DNA of 64,000 nucleotides from Streptomyces longwoodensis (GTDB lineage Bacteria; Actinomycetota; Actinomycetes; Streptomycetales; Streptomycetaceae). The first letter of the stretch is position 1, and the number at the start of each line of letters is the position of its first letter. Below the pieces are notes generated by a model. It was not told the DNA's origin. It ran no database searches and worked only from the letters and a program-made list of their open reading frames with translations. Shown in pieces: positions 1 to 8,595 of the stretch. The stretch spans positions 62,001-126,000 of the forward strand of contig NZ_KQ948551.1 in assembly GCF_001514125.1 (NCBI RefSeq). Direction: 5' to 3'. Position numbers and translations under genes: made by a program.

Positions 1-561
1 GCGGTCGCGCCCGACGGCTCGCTCTGGGCGGGCACCATGCGCTACGACGAGGCGCCGGGCGGGGGTTCGCTGTCCCGGTTCACCGGGGACGGCTCCGTAC
101 GGACCGTCCTCGACGACGTGGCGGTGAGCAACGGCACCGGGTGGAGCCCGGACGGGCGGCTGATGTACTACATCGACTCGCCCACCCGACGGGTGGACGT
201 CCTCACCTACGAGGCCGACGCCGACGGTGGTGGCCGGGTGAGCGGCCGGCGGCCCCTGGTGGAGATCGAGGACGGCGCCGGCTTCCCGGACGGGCTCACG
301 GTGGACGCCGACGGCTGCGTCTGGGTGGCCCTGTGGGACGGGGGCGCGGTGCGCCGCTACACCCCGGCCGGTGAGCTGGACCAGGTGGTCGAGCTGCCCA
401 CCCCACGGGTGACGGCGTGCGCCTTCGGCGGCCCGGACCTGACGGACCTGTACGTCACGACGGCCCGGGTGGGCCTGGCCGACCCGCACCCCTTGGCGGG
501 CTCGCTGCTGGTGGTGCCCGGGGCGGGCAAGGGCCAGGTGCCGACGGCGTTCGCCGGGTGA
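1..561 (+). CDS. SMP-30/gluconolactonase/LRE family protein (5' truncated)
   Basis: The reading frame is open from base 1, so the N-terminus lies outside the window; 186 residues are visible. Members are six-bladed beta-propeller, metal-dependent lactonases that hydrolyse sugar lactones. The visible part has the blade motifs of the family: PDGSLWAGTM at the left edge, SNGTGWSPDG, YYIDS, and FPDGLTVDADGCVWVALW. The Asn of SNGTGW and the Asp of PDGL match positions that bind the metal in regucalcin. About 100 residues seem to be missing. The gene converges on the FAD enzyme gene, with a hairpin between them. The substrate cannot be read from the sequence. Confidence 0.85.
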   Translation, partial: AVAPDGSLWAGTMRYDEAPGGGSLSRFTGDGSVRTVLDDVAVSNGTGWSPDGRLMYYIDSPTRRVDVLTYEADADGGGRVSGRRPLVEIEDGAGFPDGLTVDADGCVWVALWDGGAVRRYTPAGELDQVVELPTPRVTACAFGGPDLTDLYVTTARVGLADPHPLAGSLLVVPGAGKGQVPTAFAG

Positions 562-574
562 GGGAGCCGCCGCC

Positions 575-596
575 GGCCCCCTGGGCTCAGGGGGCC
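575..596. terminator. Bidirectional terminator hairpin
   Basis: A perfect 9-bp stem (GGCCCCCTG / CAGGGGGCC) with loop GGCT lies between two convergent genes and overlaps the stop codon of the minus-strand gene. There is no T-tract, as is common in streptomycetes. Confidence 0.6.
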
Positions 597-2014
597 AGCA
601 GCGACCGCTCGGCCGCCGTCAGCGGGGCCCCGGCCTGCGGCGGCAGCAGGGGCCCCAGGGCGACGGACAGCAGTGTGCCGGGCGCGAACAGCCGGGCCGG
701 CGGGGCCAGCAGGCTGGTCACCTCCCACAGCGCGGCCGCCGCCCCGTGGGCCCCGGTCGCCGCCCTCGTCAGACGGCGCGAGTACCCCGTGACCAGCCGG
801 TCCGCCGGCGTCGGCCGCGCCCCGCGGGTCTGCGGGTACCACACGTCCTGCCCCACCGCCGCCCGCCACGCCGCGTCCACCCACGGCACCACCCCGCGCT
901 GCACCCGCGCCGCGAGCCCGGCGGAGCCCGGCCCGTCGCCGGCCCGCCGTACCTCCTGAGCCAGCAGCCGCGCCCCGAGCGCCGCCACCGACATCCCCTG
1001 TCCGTACGCCGGGTTGAACGTCGCCAGCGCGTCGCCCAGCACCACCAGGCCCTCGGGCCAGTCCCGCACCTTCTCCAGGTACCGCCGGTGGTTGTGGGTG
1101 CTGCGGCTGATCCGCACGTCCGTCAGCGGCTCGGCCCGCGCGATGAACCGCCCGACGAGCGGGTCGGCCAGCTCCATGGCGTAGCGCAGGAACCCGTCCG
1201 CGTCGGCCGGCGGCTCCGCGCCGCGCGTCCCGGCCAGGCTCACCATCCACCGCCCGTCCTCGACCGGCAGGATCATCCCGCTGCGCCCGGGCCGCCCGAC
1301 GTACGGGTCGGCCTGCACCATCGTCACCGGGAACCGCCCGGCCCCCTCCGGCGCCCGGTACAGGCGCGTGGCGTTCACCAGCCCGGTGTCCACGGTGCGT
1401 TCGCGGACGCCGGTCACCCCGAGGGCGGCCAGCCAGTGCGTCACCCGCGACCCCCGGCCGCTCGCGTCGACCACGAGGTCCGCGGTCAGCTCCCGGTCCT
1501 CGCCGCCGTCGCCGTTCCCGCCGTCGCCGCCCTCCCGGCCGTCGTGGAAGCGCACCCCCGTCACCCGGCCCGCCCCGCCGAGCAGCCCCGTCACCCGGGT
1601 GCCGGGCCGCACCTCCACCCGGACCGGCGCCTGGGTCACCACGGCGTCCCGCACCGTCCAGTCGAGCAGTGCGCGGGTGCACGCGAGCAGGGCGGGCCCC
1701 TCGTCGCGCCAGCGGCGGAACCAGCCCTCCGGCGTGAGCACCACCATGTCCCGGCCGAGGGAGAGTTCATGGGCGCCGGCCGCCAGCAGCCGCTTGCGCA
1801 CGCCCGCCCCCGGCACCAGCTCCTCCATCGCGGCGAGGCCCCCGGCCATGAGGATGTGCGCGTGCCGGCCCTGGGGGAGTCCCTTGCGGTGTTCCGGGCC
1901 GTCGGGCAGCGCGTCGCCGTCCAGCACGACCACCTCGTCCGCCGCTCCGGCCAGCGCGGCGGCGGCCAGCATGCCGGCCAGCCCGGCACCGATGACGACA
2001 GCTCTGCGGGGCAT
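587..2014 (-). CDS. FAD-dependent monooxygenase/oxidoreductase
   Basis: The 475-residue protein has the group A flavoprotein monooxygenase layout: Rossmann motif VIGAGLAGML at residues 7-16, DASGRGS at 183-189, and the second FAD motif GDALATFNPAYGQG at 327-340. A Gly/Asp/Glu-rich loop sits near 160-173. It probably uses FAD and NAD(P)H on an unidentified hydrophobic substrate; a reductase role is possible. The start is the ATG preceded by GAGGAG. It begins 22 bases after the stop of the DUF6545-type gene upstream and looks like the last gene of that operon, which is the only hint to its role. Confidence 0.8.
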   Translation of the reverse strand: MPRRAVVIGAGLAGMLAAAALAGAADEVVVLDGDALPDGPEHRKGLPQGRHAHILMAGGLAAMEELVPGAGVRKRLLAAGAHELSLGRDMVVLTPEGWFRRWRDEGPALLACTRALLDWTVRDAVVTQAPVRVEVRPGTRVTGLLGGAGRVTGVRFHDGREGGDGGNGDGGEDRELTADLVVDASGRGSRVTHWLAALGVTGVRERTVDTGLVNATRLYRAPEGAGRFPVTMVQADPYVGRPGRSGMILPVEDGRWMVSLAGTRGAEPPADADGFLRYAMELADPLVGRFIARAEPLTDVRISRSTHNHRRYLEKVRDWPEGLVVLGDALATFNPAYGQGMSVAALGARLLAQEVRRAGDGPGSAGLAARVQRGVVPWVDAAWRAAVGQDVWYPQTRGARPTPADRLVTGYSRRLTRAATGAHGAAAALWEVTSLLAPPARLFAPGTLLSVALGPLLPPQAGAPLTAAERSLLAP

Positions 2015-2036
2015 GGGACTCCTCGGTGTCGGCGGG

Positions 2037-3212
2037 TCAGCGGGGGGTGGCCCTCACCGTACCTTCACAAGCGCCCGTGACGAGGGGAGATCGGGCGAAC
2101 TCCCGTGCCAGGTCGACGAGTCCACTGGTGCCGGACACCTCCGTGGCGTACAGCCGGTACCCGCTGGGCGGGTCCGTCGGCACGGCCCCGGCGGCGGCCC
2201 GCCGCGCCGCGTCGGCGACCATCGCGGCCTCGGCGGCGACCCGGGCGCCGTGGGCGTCCCGGCCCTCCTCCAGCGCGGCGGCCAGGGCGCGTTCGCGCAC
2301 CCCGTCGTCGAAGTACGGCGCGAGCGCCAGCAGGGCGTCGTGGATGGACACCTCGCGCCAGTGCAGCCGTGCCCGGGGCGGCCGCCACCAGGTGCGCGGC
2401 TGCCTCGGCGCGGTCGAGGCGAACCGCACGCCGTCCCACAGCACGCCCAGCACGCGGTAGTCGCCGATGCTGTGCCAGTGGGCGGCGACCAGGGGCGCCA
2501 GCCGGGGCAGGACGTAGCCCGCGGCGCACAGCAGCGCGGCGAGCGAGGCCAGCGGAGGCGCGACGACCGTCGACAGCACGTCGAGGTCGTGGCCGGTCCA
2601 CCGGGCCGCCACCGCCGTGTACTTGGTGAGCTGGAAGCCCACCACGTCCAGCAGCACGCCGGCCATGATGAGCCGCAGCCCGGTGCGCAGCAGCCCGGTG
2701 ACCTCGCGGGCCCACCGGCGGCACATCACGCTCATCACCAGCGTGGCGGCGCTGTGCCCGAGCAGGTACAGCACGATCATCTCGCGCATGCCGGGCGTGT
2801 CGGCGTAGTAGGTGTCGAGGTCGGTCAGCCGCTCGGTGTCCGCGTCGGCGAGCGCGAACAGCACGACGATGGCGACGATCAGCGCCGCGTAGGCGGCGAC
2901 GGCCCGCCCCACCCGCCGCCGGACCACCTCGCGGGAGCCGCCGCGCCAGTTGATGAGCAGGATGACCAGCGAGCAGCTGTACGCCGACATCACGCCGTAC
3001 GTCAGCGGGGCGCCGAAGTTGGGGACGCCGGTGAGGCGGTTGACGGCGGACAGCGTGGGCGGGGCGGCGCACGCGAAGACCAGCGCGCCGAGCGCGACGG
3101 CCGCGCAGGTCGACATGGCCAGCGGGTCGCGCCGCCCGGGGCCGGGCCGGCGGAACAGCAGCAGCCAGGCGAGCGCCAGCACCAGGGCCGCGAGGTAGAC
3201 GACGAGACTCAT
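2037..3212 (-). CDS. DUF6545/MAB_1171c-type seven-TM membrane protein, paralogue 1
   Basis: The 391-residue protein starts at MSLVVYLAAL; an upstream extension exists only as an out-of-context reading of the next gene. I count seven hydrophobic segments in the first 230 residues, then a soluble C-terminal part of about 160 residues. Blocks shared with the two paralogues upstream are LTGVPNFGAPLTYG, DLDTYYADTP, TKYTAVAARWTGHDLD and REVSIHDAL. From memory, this family is called MAB_1171c putative transporter or DUF6545 and often lies beside ImmA/IrrE-like and HTH genes; no transport activity is known to me. The upstream paralogue ends 13 bases before this start, so co-transcription is likely. 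Confidence 0.75.
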   Translation of the reverse strand: MSLVVYLAALVLALAWLLLFRRPGPGRRDPLAMSTCAAVALGALVFACAAPPTLSAVNRLTGVPNFGAPLTYGVMSAYSCSLVILLINWRGGSREVVRRRVGRAVAAYAALIVAIVVLFALADADTERLTDLDTYYADTPGMREMIVLYLLGHSAATLVMSVMCRRWAREVTGLLRTGLRLIMAGVLLDVVGFQLTKYTAVAARWTGHDLDVLSTVVAPPLASLAALLCAAGYVLPRLAPLVAAHWHSIGDYRVLGVLWDGVRFASTAPRQPRTWWRPPRARLHWREVSIHDALLALAPYFDDGVRERALAAALEEGRDAHGARVAAEAAMVADAARRAAAGAVPTDPPSGYRLYATEVSGTSGLVDLAREFARSPLVTGACEGTVRATPR

Positions 3213-3225
3213 CACGCGCCCCCGC

Positions 3226-4422
3226 TCACGCCGTGCCCGACGCCGCCGTGCCCCGCGGGGCCAGCCGGGCGGCGGTGACGTACGGGGAGGTGGTGAGGGC
3301 GGCGGCGACGCGGACCAGGAGGGCCGGGTCGGGCGTGCGGTCCTGGAGCAGGTCGCTGACGTCGGGGACGGGCACCGGGCGTTCCGGTCCGCCGGCCCGT
3401 TCCCGCTCCTCGCGCACGGCGGCCGCCACGACCGCCGCCCAGGCCGTCGCCTCGGCCCGCGCCGGGTCACCGGTGTCGCGCAGCACGGCCTCGTGCGTCC
3501 GGTCGTACAGGGTCCGGTCAAAGAGGGCGTCGAGGTGGCCGAGCGCGTTGTGGATGCTGGTCTGGCGCCACACCAGCCGGGTGCCCGGCGACGCCCAGCG
3601 CGGCCGGGGCAGCCGCAGCGCGCGCCGGGTGAGCAGCTCGTCCAGTTCGCGCTCCAGGGGCTCCAGGCGGCCGTACGTCCGCAGGGCGCGCAGGCACGCG
3701 GCGGCCCGGGGCCCGGCGAGCGGGATCAGCACACCGGTCACCGTGACGAACGCGCCCAGCCCCGCGGCCACCGGCGAGATCGTGGTGCCGAGCGCCGACC
3801 AGTCCCGTCCGCACCAACGGGCCACCACCGCGACCAGCTTGGAGATGCTGTACCCGGCGTTGCACAGGGTGCCGACGCCGAGCGTGACCAGGCCCGCGCG
3901 CAGCCAGCCGTCGACCTGGCGGGCCCAGCGCAGCGCGGAGACGGTGGTGACGGCGACCGCCGCGAGGTGCCCGACCAGGTACAGCACGATCATCTCGGCG
4001 ACGAACGGCGTGGTCGCGTAGTAGGTGTCGAAGTCGGTGCGCCGTTCCACGGGCGCGTCGCCCAGCCCGAACGTCACGGCGATGCCCAGCAGCACGAACG
4101 CGTAGGTGACGATCCAGCGCCGGGTGACCCGGTGCACGTGGGGGCCGCCGCGCCAGTAGACGATGAGCACCTGGGAGGCCGCGCTGTACGCGGTGATCGA
4201 CGCGTACGTCAGGGGCGCGGCCAGGTTGGGCGTGCCGCTGAGGTGGTTGACCGCGCCGACGGTCGGCGGGGCGCCGAGGAAGAAGCACGCGCCGGCCAGG
4301 CCCAGGACGGCGCAGATGGCCCGCAGGTAGGGGTCGTGCCGGTGGCGCACCAGGTCGGGGGCCCGCACGATCAGGCCGAGCCAGAGCAGTCCGCAACTGA
4401 GGTAGTTGATCAGGCCGTTCAT
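3226..4422 (-). CDS. DUF6545/MAB_1171c-type seven-TM membrane protein, paralogue 2
   Basis: A 398-residue protein starting at MNGLINYLSC. The ATG overlaps the stop of the peptidase gene upstream in an ATGA, which fixes the start and implies translational coupling. It has the same architecture as its neighbours, with seven TM segments and a soluble tail. Shared blocks read LSGTPNLAAPLTYA, DFDTYYATTP, SKLVAVVARWCGRDW and RQTSIHNALGHL. The tail carries DLLQDRTPDPALLVRVAAAL near residue 370, which resembles short helical segments in XRE-associated proteins; this last point is only an impression. Function unknown. Confidence 0.75.
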   Translation of the reverse strand: MNGLINYLSCGLLWLGLIVRAPDLVRHRHDPYLRAICAVLGLAGACFFLGAPPTVGAVNHLSGTPNLAAPLTYASITAYSAASQVLIVYWRGGPHVHRVTRRWIVTYAFVLLGIAVTFGLGDAPVERRTDFDTYYATTPFVAEMIVLYLVGHLAAVAVTTVSALRWARQVDGWLRAGLVTLGVGTLCNAGYSISKLVAVVARWCGRDWSALGTTISPVAAGLGAFVTVTGVLIPLAGPRAAACLRALRTYGRLEPLERELDELLTRRALRLPRPRWASPGTRLVWRQTSIHNALGHLDALFDRTLYDRTHEAVLRDTGDPARAEATAWAAVVAAAVREERERAGGPERPVPVPDVSDLLQDRTPDPALLVRVAAALTTSPYVTAARLAPRGTAASGTA

Positions 4423-4919
4423 CTGCGTGTCCCGCGGTAGTTGAGGGCCGCGCCGATGCGGCGGGCGAGGTCCGCTTCGCCGTCGCCGGGTCCGTCGGGG
4501 CCGGGTTCGGGCGGTGCGTCGAGCCAGTCGCGCAGCCGCTGGCCCATCAGCATGCCGAAGCGGTCCGCCTCCTGCTCCTCGGCGAGGTCGAAGTCGGTGC
4601 GCGCGGCGGCGGGCACCAGCCGACCGGGTGCCGGCGCGGGGGCGGCCGACTCCCGCCGGTGCATGTGCCAGACCTCGTGGCAGAAGATGACGACCTGGTG
4701 CCAGGCGGCGGCGCGGCGGTCGACGACGACCACGTCGTGGTCGTCGCCCTCCAGCCACAGGCCGCTGGCGGTGTGCGGCGGGAACACCTCGCGGCGCACG
4801 ACGACGGGGCGCCCGCGCCACCGGCTCACGGAGGCCACGAGCGCGTCGAACAGGGCCTCGGGATCGTCGGGGACCGGCCCCCGCAACGGCTCGACGAGGA
4901 TGTCCGCCAGCCGTCGCAT
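4419..4919 (-). CDS. ImmA/IrrE-like zinc metallopeptidase
   Basis: A 166-residue protein with the gluzincin motif HEVWH at residues 81-85 and a downstream acidic segment, EEQEADRFG at 114-122, that would supply the third zinc ligand. This is the layout of ImmA/IrrE peptidases, which cleave repressors or antitoxins. The chosen ATG follows AGGAAGAGGG at good spacing; an alternative ATG at 4946 would overlap the upstream gene. The gene sits between two DUF6545-type genes and is translationally coupled to the second. No HTH partner or antitoxin lies next to it, so its target is unknown; a neighbouring membrane protein's soluble tail is one possible substrate, by inference. Confidence 0.75.
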   Translation of the reverse strand: MRRLADILVEPLRGPVPDDPEALFDALVASVSRWRGRPVVVRREVFPPHTASGLWLEGDDHDVVVVDRRAAAWHQVVIFCHEVWHMHRRESAAPAPAPGRLVPAAARTDFDLAEEQEADRFGMLMGQRLRDWLDAPPEPGPDGPGDGEADLARRIGAALNYRGTRR

Positions 4920-4929
4920 CTCCCTCTTC

Positions 4930-6261
4930 CTACGCACCGTTCGCATGGTACTCACGCCCCGATCGCTCGTGCCCCGACCGTTCCCGGGCGGACCCCTCGT
5001 GCACCGGGCGGCCACCCCTGGTGCGTTCGGGTGCCGGCCGCCCGGATCCCCTGCGCCGGAGCCCCTCCAGGGCCCGTGTCCTCCGCCCGCCCCGGCGACC
5101 CGTGCCCTCGCCCCCGGTCGCCCGGGCCCGGACCGCCGCGAGCGCGTCGGTGTCGCGCAGGGCCCGGGAGATCGGGCCGATCTCCCGCAGCAGGGCGGTG
5201 GTGTCGCGGTCCGCGCCGGTGCCGTGCGCGGGCCTGCGGTCCCCGGCGGCGACCGCGTCCAGGACGGCCACCGCGGCGGCCAACGCCCGGGCGCGGGACG
5301 GGGGATGGCCGAGCGCGAGGGCCGCGTCGTGGGCGCGGGCGTGCAACTCCTCGTCGAGGCGCCGGGCCAGCGGCAGCAGCGCGTCGCGGATGTACGTCTC
5401 CCGGCGGGTCAGCCGCAGTTCGGCGGACGCCCGCAGCAGCAGCGGCGCGCGCCCCCCGCCCGCGGACCGCATCAGGGCGTACAGGGGCCGCAGGTGCCGG
5501 TGGGCGCGGCGCAGCAGCCACCGCTCGTGCAGGTACTGGCCGGCGTGCGGCAGGATGAAGCCGACGGCGATGAGCACGGCGGACAGGCAGGCGGCGGGCG
5601 GGGCCGCACGGGTGCTGAGCCAGTCCAGGTCGTGGCCGGTCAATCGGGCGCCCACGGCGGTGAACTTGCAGGCGTCGAAGCACAGGTTGAGCGCGTACCC
5701 GGCGCCGAGCGAGGTGAGCCCCCAGCGCAGCCAGGCGTCGAGGCCGTCGGCGCGGACCCAGTTCCACACCAGCCGGCCGGTGACGAGCACGGCGACGGTG
5801 TGCGCGAGCAGGTAGAGCAGGATCTCCTCGCGCAGGAACGGCGTGGTGGCGTAGTAGGTGTCGAGGTCGCGCACGCGCTCCACGGGGGCGTCGGCGAGGG
5901 CGAAGAGCACCCACAGGGCGACGACGACGGCCGCGTAGCCGCACACGACCCGGCGCATGGCGCGGCGGGTGGCGGCCGAGCGTCCCGCCAGGCCGTCCCG
6001 CCAGGCGAGGATGAGCAGCAGGCCCGAGCCGCTGAACGCGGTGAGCAGCGAATACACCAGCGGCGCCGAGAAGTTGGGCACACCGGTGACGCGGTTGGTC
6101 CAGCGGATGGTGGCCGGGGTGACGAAGACGAAGACCGCGCAGGCGAGGAGCAGCAGCCCGCCGACGGCCCGCAGCAGCGGGTCCTGCCACAGCCGGACGA
6201 TCGTGGGCAGCTTGATGACGAGCGCCGCGAGAAGGACCGCGGTCGGGAGGACGTACATCAT
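4930..6261 (-). CDS. DUF6545/MAB_1171c-type seven-TM membrane protein, paralogue 3
   Basis: The longest of the three paralogues at 443 residues and the first gene of the operon. It has seven TM segments in the first 240 residues, with the family blocks VTGVPNFSAPLVYS, DLDTYYATTP, CKFTAVGARLTGHDLDWL and RETYIRDALLPL. The last 80 residues are a basic, Arg/Gly/Glu-rich extension (for example SARERSGHERSGREY) not found in the others, probably disordered. It ends 10 bases before the peptidase start. The region upstream is shared with the divergent arabinofuranosidase gene. Function unknown. Confidence 0.75.
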   Translation of the reverse strand: MMYVLPTAVLLAALVIKLPTIVRLWQDPLLRAVGGLLLLACAVFVFVTPATIRWTNRVTGVPNFSAPLVYSLLTAFSGSGLLLILAWRDGLAGRSAATRRAMRRVVCGYAAVVVALWVLFALADAPVERVRDLDTYYATTPFLREEILLYLLAHTVAVLVTGRLVWNWVRADGLDAWLRWGLTSLGAGYALNLCFDACKFTAVGARLTGHDLDWLSTRAAPPAACLSAVLIAVGFILPHAGQYLHERWLLRRAHRHLRPLYALMRSAGGGRAPLLLRASAELRLTRRETYIRDALLPLARRLDEELHARAHDAALALGHPPSRARALAAAVAVLDAVAAGDRRPAHGTGADRDTTALLREIGPISRALRDTDALAAVRARATGGEGTGRRGGRRTRALEGLRRRGSGRPAPERTRGGRPVHEGSARERSGHERSGREYHANGA

Positions 6262-6394
6262 CGGGCCCCTCCGTCCGCCGGCCCTGGCAGCTCGTCCGAG
6301 GTTACGCGTCCGGAGGTGTCCACGTCAGGCGAGTTCGCAGAAGGCGACGACGGCGAGTGCTTCCGGGACGCTTCCGTGAGTCCCGCCGGAACCA

Positions 6395-6423
6395 TTGACG
6401 CCCACGCGTCACGAATCTACCTT
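6395..6423 (+). promoter_or_regulatory. Candidate promoter of the arabinofuranosidase gene
   Basis: TTGACG (6395-6400), a 17-base spacer and TACCTT (6418-6423) fit a housekeeping (HrdB-type) promoter about 100 bases upstream of the ATG. Confidence 0.5.
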
Positions 6424-6452
6424 CCCGTTCGAAGCCACGAGCGTGATCCGAT

Positions 6453-6462
6453 ATGTCGAACA
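6453..6462 (+). promoter_or_regulatory. Candidate operator ATGTCGAACA
   Basis: Differs by one base from ATCTCGAACA, which occurs (reading with the genes) before the enolase-superfamily gene and the U32-like gene of the sugar operon. It lies just downstream of the predicted promoter, a repressing position. A TTCGAA hexamer lies at 6428-6433, and the enolase promoter region has a similar TTCGAA. Confidence 0.4.
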
Positions 6463-6523
6463 GTCAGGAGAAGGGGACGGCAACCGCACCCGAGGGCCGC
6501 GCCCCGTGTCCCGGAAGGTCCCC

Positions 6524-8044
6524 ATGAGCCACCGCCCCGCCCGCTTCACCCTCGACCCCGCCTTCACCGTCGGCACGGCCGGCCCCCGGCTCTTCGGGTC
6601 CTTCGTCGAGCACCTCGGCCGCTGCGTCTACACCGGGATCTTCGAACCGGGCCACCCCACCGCCGACGACCAGGGCCTGCGCCAGGATGTCCTGGAGCTG
6701 GTGCGCGAACTCGGTGTCACCACGATCCGCTACCCGGGCGGCAACTTCGTCTCCGGCTACCGCTGGGAGGACTCCGTCGGCCCCGCCGCCTCCCGCCCGC
6801 GCCGCCTGGACCCGGCCTGGCACTCCACCGAGACCAACCGCTTCGGCCTGTCCGAGTACATGGGCTTCCTGCGCAGGCTCGGCCCCGGGGCGGAGCCGAT
6901 GATGGCCGTCAACCTCGGCACCCGCGGGGTGGCCGAGGCGCTCCAGCTCCTGGAGTACGCCAACCACACCGGCGGCACCGCCCTGTCGGACCTGAGGATC
7001 GCCCACGGCGACGAGGACCCCTACGGCATCCGGCTGTGGTGCCTCGGCAACGAGATGGACGGCCCCTGGCAGACCGGCCACAAGACGGCACGGGAGTACG
7101 GCCGCCTCGCCGCCGAGACCGCCCGCGCGATGCGCCAGCTCGACCCCGGCGTCGAACTCGTCGCCTGCGGCTCCTCCAGCCAGGCCATGCCGACCTTCGC
7201 CGCGTGGGAGGCGACGGTCCTGGAGGAGACGTACGACCTCGTCGACCACATCTCCCTGCACGCCTACTACTGGCCCGAGGACGGCGACGTGGACTCCTTC
7301 CTCGCCTCCGCCGTCGACATGGAGGCCTTCATCGCCCGCGTCGTGGCGACCGCCGACCACGTGGGCGCCCGACTGAAGTCGGAGAAGAGGATCACCCTCT
7401 CCTTCGACGAGTGGAACGTCTGGTACCTGCCCGAGTGGGAGGCGCGGTCCCAGGAGTTCGCGCGGGACGACTGGCCCGAGGCGCCCCGGCTGCTGGAGGA
7501 CCGGTACAGCGTGACCGACGCCGTCGTCCTCGGCTCGCTGCTGATCGCCCTGCTCCGGCACGCCGACCGGGTCGCGGTGGCCTGCCTCGCGCAGCTCGTC
7601 AACGTGATCGCCCCGATCATGACCGAGCCGGGCGGCCCCGCCTGGCGCCAGACGACGTTCTTCCCCTTCGCCCAGGCGGCCCGCCACGGCCGCGGCCAGG
7701 TCCTGGACGTACGGGTGGACTCCCCGACGTACGAGACGCGCAAGTACGGCGAGGCCGACCTGCTGCACGCCACGGCCGTGCGGGCCGAGGACGGCTCGGT
7801 GACCGTGTTCGCGGTCAACCGGGACCGTACGGCGCCGCTGCCGCTGGAGGTCGCCCTCGGCCGGCTCGGCGTCACCCGGGTCACCGGGCACAGCGCGCTC
7901 GCCGACGCCGACCCGGACGCCCGCAACACGCTCACCGAACCGGGGCGGGTCGTCCCGCACGAGGTGACGGGCACGGCGGTGGCCGACGGCACGCTCACCG
8001 CCACGCTGGAGCCCCTGTCCTGGAACGTGATCCGGCTGGCCTGA
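6524..8044 (+). CDS. GH51 alpha-L-arabinofuranosidase
   Basis: A 506-residue enzyme without a signal peptide, so probably intracellular, releasing terminal L-arabinofuranose from arabino-oligosaccharides. The GH51 TIM-barrel features are clear: FGSFVEHLGRCVYTGIFEP near residues 24-42, RYPGGNFVSGY, the acid/base Glu177 in GNEMDG and the nucleophile Glu296 in SFDEWN. Length matches intracellular GH51 enzymes. The ATG follows GGAAGG by 5 bases. It diverges from the DUF6545 operon and shares an operator-like motif with the sugar transport operon at 11.9-20.4 kb, which could import the released sugar. Confidence 0.92.
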   Translation: MSHRPARFTLDPAFTVGTAGPRLFGSFVEHLGRCVYTGIFEPGHPTADDQGLRQDVLELVRELGVTTIRYPGGNFVSGYRWEDSVGPAASRPRRLDPAWHSTETNRFGLSEYMGFLRRLGPGAEPMMAVNLGTRGVAEALQLLEYANHTGGTALSDLRIAHGDEDPYGIRLWCLGNEMDGPWQTGHKTAREYGRLAAETARAMRQLDPGVELVACGSSSQAMPTFAAWEATVLEETYDLVDHISLHAYYWPEDGDVDSFLASAVDMEAFIARVVATADHVGARLKSEKRITLSFDEWNVWYLPEWEARSQEFARDDWPEAPRLLEDRYSVTDAVVLGSLLIALLRHADRVAVACLAQLVNVIAPIMTEPGGPAWRQTTFFPFAQAARHGRGQVLDVRVDSPTYETRKYGEADLLHATAVRAEDGSVTVFAVNRDRTAPLPLEVALGRLGVTRVTGHSALADADPDARNTLTEPGRVVPHEVTGTAVADGTLTATLEPLSWNVIRLA

Positions 8045-8080
8045 CGCGGGGCGGCCGCACCGCTGCCCCACAATGGGCGC

Positions 8081-8542
8081 ATGAGGATCTCGGCACGGGC
8101 GGACTACGCGGTGCGGGCGGTACTGGAGCTCGCCGTACGGCAGGGCGGGGGCGACCCGGTGAAGGCGGAGTCGATCGCCGCCGCGCAGGACATCCCGCAC
8201 AAGTTCCTCGAGGGGATCCTCGGCGACCTGCGCCGCGCCGGTGTCGTCGACAGCCGGCGCGGCGGCGGGGGCGGCTACCGGCTGGCCCGGGCCGCCGAGG
8301 CGATCACGGTCGCCGACGTCATCCGCGCCGTCGACGGGCCCATCGTGTCCGTGCGCGGGGTCCGCCCCACCGGCCTGTCCTACGCCGGCTCGGCCGAGCC
8401 GCTGCTCCCGCTGTGGATCGCGCTGCGCGCCAACGTGCGCCGCATCCTGGAGGGCGTCACCGTCGCCGACATCGCGGCGGACGCCCTCCCGGAGCCGGTC
8501 CGTGCCCTGGCCGCGGAACCGGCGGCCTGGGAGAACCCCTGA
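8081..8542 (+). CDS. Rrf2 family transcriptional regulator without cysteines
   Basis: A 153-residue winged-helix protein with the Rrf2 N-terminus MRISARADYAVRAVLELA and the wing segment RRGGGGGYRLAR near residues 60-75. Many Rrf2 members (IscR, NsrR, RirA) bind an Fe-S cluster through three Cys in the middle of the protein. This one has no Cys at all, so it must sense something else, as do the cluster-free members such as CymR. It begins 36 bases after the arabinofuranosidase stop and may be co-transcribed, though a link to arabinose is not supported by anything else. Confidence 0.88.
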   Translation: MRISARADYAVRAVLELAVRQGGGDPVKAESIAAAQDIPHKFLEGILGDLRRAGVVDSRRGGGGGYRLARAAEAITVADVIRAVDGPIVSVRGVRPTGLSYAGSAEPLLPLWIALRANVRRILEGVTVADIAADALPEPVRALAAEPAAWENP

Positions 8543-8564
8543 CCCACGCGCGGGGCATTCAGCC

Positions 8565-8595
8565 CCCAACTCACTTCGTTTTCAACGGAGTTGGG
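8565..8595 (+). terminator. Terminator-like hairpin after the Rrf2 gene
   Basis: CCCAACTC / GAGTTGGG (8 bp) encloses a second stem CGTT / AACG with loop TTC. It stands 22 bases after the Rrf2 stop codon. The AT-richer sequence is unusual here, so a regulator-binding site is an alternative. Confidence 0.5.
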
